DNA from: an uncultured Hungatella sp.
Lineage (GTDB): Bacteria > Bacillota > Clostridia > Lachnospirales > Lachnospiraceae
DNA length: 10,525 nt
Direction: 5' to 3'
NCBI GenBank assembly: GCA_959018155.1
Contig: CAUEKH010000058.1
Location: forward strand, 1 to 10,525
Each line of letters begins with the position of its first letter. The stretch's first letter is position 1. The notes below the pieces were generated by a model that had not been told where the DNA came from, did not search any database, and saw only the letters and a program-made list of their open reading frames with translations. Positions 8,247-10,525 of the stretch are shown one piece after another. Position numbers and translations under genes: made by a program.

Positions 8247-9062
8247 TCAGCGATGAATACCAAGCATCTTTCTTGCTTCATCCGCTGTCGCCGCATCAGT
8301 TCCGTGTTTCTTTAAGATTTCTCTCACCGCCTCCACCAGCGGAAGATTTTTCTCAGTCCTCACATCAGGGGAGAGATAATCGCTGTCCTCAAAACCGATT
8401 CTCACCGTGGACGCGCCCAAATCAATGGCGGCTTCCATGATTTCAAAATCGCGGCGGTGGGCGTGGGTGATTCCCCAGATAGCCTCATTTTCACCGAAAA
8501 ATTCTTCAATTCCTCCGACCATCGCCTTTAATGTCCTGACAGTGGCTGGCGCTGCGCCAATATGGCCTAAAACGACGCTGAACACCACAGGAAGGGGAAG
8601 CGCAAACTTTTCGGCCAGATCTTTTGCAGTCTTGATCATTCCCAGTTCAAACACCTCGATCTCCGGCACCTTCCCGTACTTTTTAATCTCAGATACGCAG
8701 TATTCCACATCTCTGATTGGATTCTGATAGACATCCTGCCCTAAATTGACGGAACCGACGTTTAAAGAGGAGGCTTCCACCCAGGAGGCTGCCAAAGGGG
8801 CGCACCGTTCTTCTATCGTTAAGTTGGAGACGCCGCCTGTGGAGGCCTGAATGATGATATCGGATTCTGCCCTGATCCGATCCACAAGTTCCTTCAGCAC
8901 AGTTAAATCGGGAGTCAGGCGGCCATTTTTGTCCCTCACATGGAGATGGACCATGGCGGCCCCGGCCCTGCTGCACGCAATCACATCATCAGCGATTTTC
9001 TCTGCGTCAATGGTGCGGGTAAGAGCCGATACCGGTGCAACCGAAATCACGACTTTTCTCAT
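8247..9062 (-). CDS. Beta-keto acid cleavage enzyme (BKACE, DUF849), short subfamily
   Basis: BKACE enzymes condense a 3-oxo acid with acetyl-CoA and cleave it to acetoacetate and a new acyl-CoA; the type enzyme is Kce of lysine fermentation. The protein has 271 residues in a TIM barrel. Zinc ligands are visible as His39 and His41 (MVHLHVRD) and Glu225 (RIGFED), with Arg221 and Asp226 in the family's active-site positions and the glycine-rich STGG at 74-77. The segment after strand 1 (VAPVSALTRTIDAE) is shorter than in Kce and lacks the ITGAE glutamate that I recall at that site. The start is 9062, with GGAGG 7 nt upstream; an upstream in-frame extension lies inside the racemase gene. Its ATG overlaps that gene's TGA, so the two are translationally coupled. 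The fold and metal site are clear; the substrate is not, and lysine fermentation is unlikely because no kdd/kal genes are near. Confidence 0.9.
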   Translation of the reverse strand: MRKVVISVAPVSALTRTIDAEKIADDVIACSRAGAAMVHLHVRDKNGRLTPDLTVLKELVDRIRAESDIIIQASTGGVSNLTIEERCAPLAASWVEASSLNVGSVNLGQDVYQNPIRDVEYCVSEIKKYGKVPEIEVFELGMIKTAKDLAEKFALPLPVVFSVVLGHIGAAPATVRTLKAMVGGIEEFFGENEAIWGITHAHRRDFEIMEAAIDLGASTVRIGFEDSDYLSPDVRTEKNLPLVEAVREILKKHGTDAATADEARKMLGIHR

Positions 9063-9799
9063 GATTGGACCTCCCCGTTCCGACCGTCTTCCCTGCGGCA
9101 ACTGCCTTCTTTCCATGAAGTGTCAGAGCCGCACAGCCCCTTTCCGATCAGCGCCGCCTTCAACGCCGCCGCTCCAAACCTTGGGCTTGAAAGAACCGGT
9201 TTCTGATAAAGTCCGGCGATATATTCTTCACAGTAAGCCATAGAACCCTGGGCAAACAGCAGGACATCCACCGCATCTGCCACTTCCTTCGCCTTCCTGG
9301 CCATCAGTTCCTTAAACTGTTCCTGATCAAGGCCAAATCCGCCGTCTATCAGCACTTCCACAAGTTCTACGTGCTTTCCCATTTCTCTGGCCACGCGAAG
9401 CACCGTATTTCTGGTGGGTTCCATCGTGGTGGGGAGAGTTGCCATGATCGCGATTTTTCGGCCGAGGCGGACTGCCTCGCGACACATTTCCTCGTCCACG
9501 CGCACGATAGGAACACCTAAATAGCGGGCTAAATCCTGTACGGCGTCCGCCGCCTCGCCCACAGAAGAGCAGAGATTTAAGACGGCGTCCGCGCCTTCCT
9601 CCACCACATCCATATAAAGCTTCACCAGGCGGGCCGCAGGGGCTGCGGTCACATATCCGGCCTCGCGGATATCGGCCAGAATCGTGGGGTCCTCTCTGCT
9701 GATTAACTCGGCTTCCTCCCCAATCTGTTTTTTTACTTCATTTTCCACTACCGAGATCAGCTCCGGCGTGGTGCTGGTATAAACTAATCCTATTTTCAT
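9059..9799 (-). CDS. Asp/Glu racemase superfamily protein with one catalytic cysteine
   Basis: The 246 residues begin MKIGLVYTSTTPEL and show the two-domain Asp/Glu/hydantoin racemase fold pattern, with a GADAVLNLCSSVGEAAD motif around Cys77 and a pseudo-symmetric motif VLLFAQGSMAY around 179-189. True racemases use one cysteine from each half. Here the second motif has Gly-Ser where the cysteine is expected (Cys190 is four residues after Ser186). This points to an isomerase, decarboxylase-like or other lyase role on an acid substrate and not an amino-acid racemase; members of the superfamily with these other activities include maleate isomerase and arylmalonate decarboxylase. The ATG at 9799 has GGAG 5 nt upstream. 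It sits between the acid-sugar kinase and the BKACE, sharing ATGA with the latter, so it probably acts on the same pathway. The C-terminal tail (about 225-246) is polar and probably disordered. Confidence 0.85.
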   Translation of the reverse strand: MKIGLVYTSTTPELISVVENEVKKQIGEEAELISREDPTILADIREAGYVTAAPAARLVKLYMDVVEEGADAVLNLCSSVGEAADAVQDLARYLGVPIVRVDEEMCREAVRLGRKIAIMATLPTTMEPTRNTVLRVAREMGKHVELVEVLIDGGFGLDQEQFKELMARKAKEVADAVDVLLFAQGSMAYCEEYIAGLYQKPVLSSPRFGAAALKAALIGKGLCGSDTSWKEGSCRREDGRNGEVQS

Positions 9800-9813
9800 T
9801 TTTTCTCCAATCC

Positions 9814-9827
9814 GCCGTTTTTACGGC
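9814..9827 (-). other. Small intercistronic hairpin before the racemase-like gene
   Basis: GCCGT and ACGGC form a 5-bp stem with a 4-nt A loop in the mRNA, ending about 14 nt before the racemase-like ATG and just ahead of its GGAG site. No U-run follows, so it is unlikely to terminate. It may act as a processing or stability element between the kinase and racemase cistrons, or be incidental. Confidence 0.3.
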
Positions 9828-9843
9828 ATCTGTTCCACTCTGG

Positions 9844-9939
9844 ATTCAGTCAGTCATTTCCGGTTCCGGTCAGTTTCTTTCCCTTTCCGGTCGGTTTCCT
9901 TCCGTTTCCAGTCAACGTTTCCCGGGTTCAGTCAGTTTC
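9844..9939 (-). repeat. Degenerate tandem repeat of about 21 bp spanning the kinase gene's 3' end
   Basis: Four head-to-tail units can be laid out on the plus strand: 9857-9877 (21 bp), 9878-9898 (21 bp), 9899-9921 (23 bp) and 9922-9939 (18 bp), with a partial unit at 9844-9856. Each ends in GTCAG-TTTC or a variant, preceded by TTCCGG or TTCAG. On the coding strand the core reads GAAACTGAC followed by CGGAA. One unit encodes the last kinase residues (EKLTEPG), the kinase TGA lies in the next, and the others fill most of the 112-nt gap to the racemase gene. No promoter or gene is seen in this gap. Confidence 0.6.
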
Positions 9940-10525
9940 TCTACCGCTTCCAACAGCGTCTCCCGTTCGCCTACATTTCCCGGGAAAATCACGTAAGGAA
10001 TTCCGGGAAATGTACTCTCTTCTCCCGTCTCCCACACAGGAATTCCCGGGCAAATCTGGCCCATCACCCTGGCTCGTTTTACCTTCAGAGCCTTGGTTCC
10101 AACGTCGCTGGAGGTGATTCCCCCCTTTGCCACCACAAAGGCCGGAGGTGCGGTGAGACGGCCTGCCAGGGACTGGACAGCATCCGATATTTTCGCAGAG
10201 CGGGCCAGCGCCTCTTCCTCCGTGTCTCCCGCAACCTCCAGAAGCGTTCTCTTCGTGTAGGCCACCACGGTTCTGCCTTCCCGGATAAGCCCGTCGCAGA
10301 TTGGAAGCAGGCGGTCAATCTCTGCCTCTAGCGCGCCTTCTTTCAGGACAAGGTCCGTGTTGATTTCCATAAAGTGAAGGCCCGGCAATTTTTCCAGTTC
10401 TTTCAGCTGGTTTGTCGTCTTGGACGTATGGGAACCGACCAGTACCATGCCGCCATTTTTCTCTCCCTGATGAACACGGGACAGTTTCTCTCTGTCAAGC
10501 AGCGGCATATCGGAGATGCCTCCCA
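9912..10525 (-). CDS. Four-carbon acid sugar kinase (DUF1537/OtnK-like), C-terminal part
   Basis: DUF1537 kinases phosphorylate the terminal hydroxyl of small sugar acids, including 3-oxo-tetronate (OtnK), D-threonate/D-erythronate and 3-oxo-isoapionate (OiaK). About 203 residues are visible; the frame stays open to the window edge, so the N-terminal substrate domain is outside. What is seen is the nucleotide-binding C-terminal domain: MVLVGSHTSKTTNQL at its start, then VVAKGGITSSDVGTKAL, a phosphate-loop-like segment typical of the family, then GQICPGIPVWE and FPGIPYVIFPGNVGE near the end. The ATG at 10508 is internal and not the start. The gene ends in TGA inside a degenerate tandem repeat. 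With the racemase-like and BKACE genes downstream, it probably handles a 3-oxo sugar acid. Family assignment is strong; the exact substrate cannot be called from this half. Confidence 0.9.
   Translation of the reverse strand, partial: GGISDMPLLDREKLSRVHQGEKNGGMVLVGSHTSKTTNQLKELEKLPGLHFMEINTDLVLKEGALEAEIDRLLPICDGLIREGRTVVAYTKRTLLEVAGDTEEEALARSAKISDAVQSLAGRLTAPPAFVVAKGGITSSDVGTKALKVKRARVMGQICPGIPVWETGEESTFPGIPYVIFPGNVGERETLLEAVEKLTEPGKR

Noticed and set aside
8247..9062. Lysine fermentation (kce) operon
   Set aside because: No aminomutase, dehydrogenase or CoA-lyase genes of that pathway are adjacent, and the BKACE differs from Kce near the active site.
9844..9939. A CRISPR-like reading of the repeats near 9.9 kb
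   Set aside because: The units are adjacent without spacers, diverged, of unequal length and overlap a coding end; no cas genes are present.

Overview
All genes in this window read on the minus strand, so the transcriptional order runs from high to low coordinates. Codon use, strong GGAGG-type ribosome binding sites, a sigma-A type promoter, the miaB-mutS adjacency and the gene families suggest a moderately GC-rich, anaerobic gut Clostridia of the Lachnospiraceae type (an Enterocloster/Hungatella-like relative is an inference, not a proof). There are no tRNA, rRNA, CRISPR, insertion-sequence or phage signals.

Region A (10525 down to 3419) looks like the downstream part of one catabolic operon whose promoter lies outside the window. 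In order it holds the C-terminal half of a DUF1537 acid-sugar kinase, a one-cysteine member of the Asp/Glu racemase superfamily, a short beta-keto-acid cleavage enzyme (BKACE/DUF849), a GH42 beta-galactosidase and a GH78 alpha-L-rhamnosidase. The racemase/BKACE and galactosidase/rhamnosidase pairs overlap by ATGA, and a hairpin with a U-run follows the rhamnosidase. The likely theme is release of galactose and rhamnose from plant glycosides, coupled to breakdown of an oxidised (3-oxo acid) sugar. The exact pathway does not match one I can name. The rhamnosidase frame is interrupted by a TAG at codon 47 and is otherwise open to its end.

Region B (3300 down to 1) is a housekeeping unit. A clear -35/-10 promoter drives miaB (tRNA ms2i6A synthase) after a leader of about 170 nt that contains a hairpin and copies of a short repeated motif. 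A possible 40-codon ORF and then mutS (GTG start, N-terminal 493 residues only) follow.

The most notable points are the unusual acid-sugar kinase/racemase-like/BKACE trio beside glycosidases, the lone amber codon in the rhamnosidase (every other stop seen here is TGA), missing canonical active-site residues in both the BKACE and the racemase-like protein, and a degenerate tandem repeat of about 21 bp spanning the 3' end of the kinase gene.
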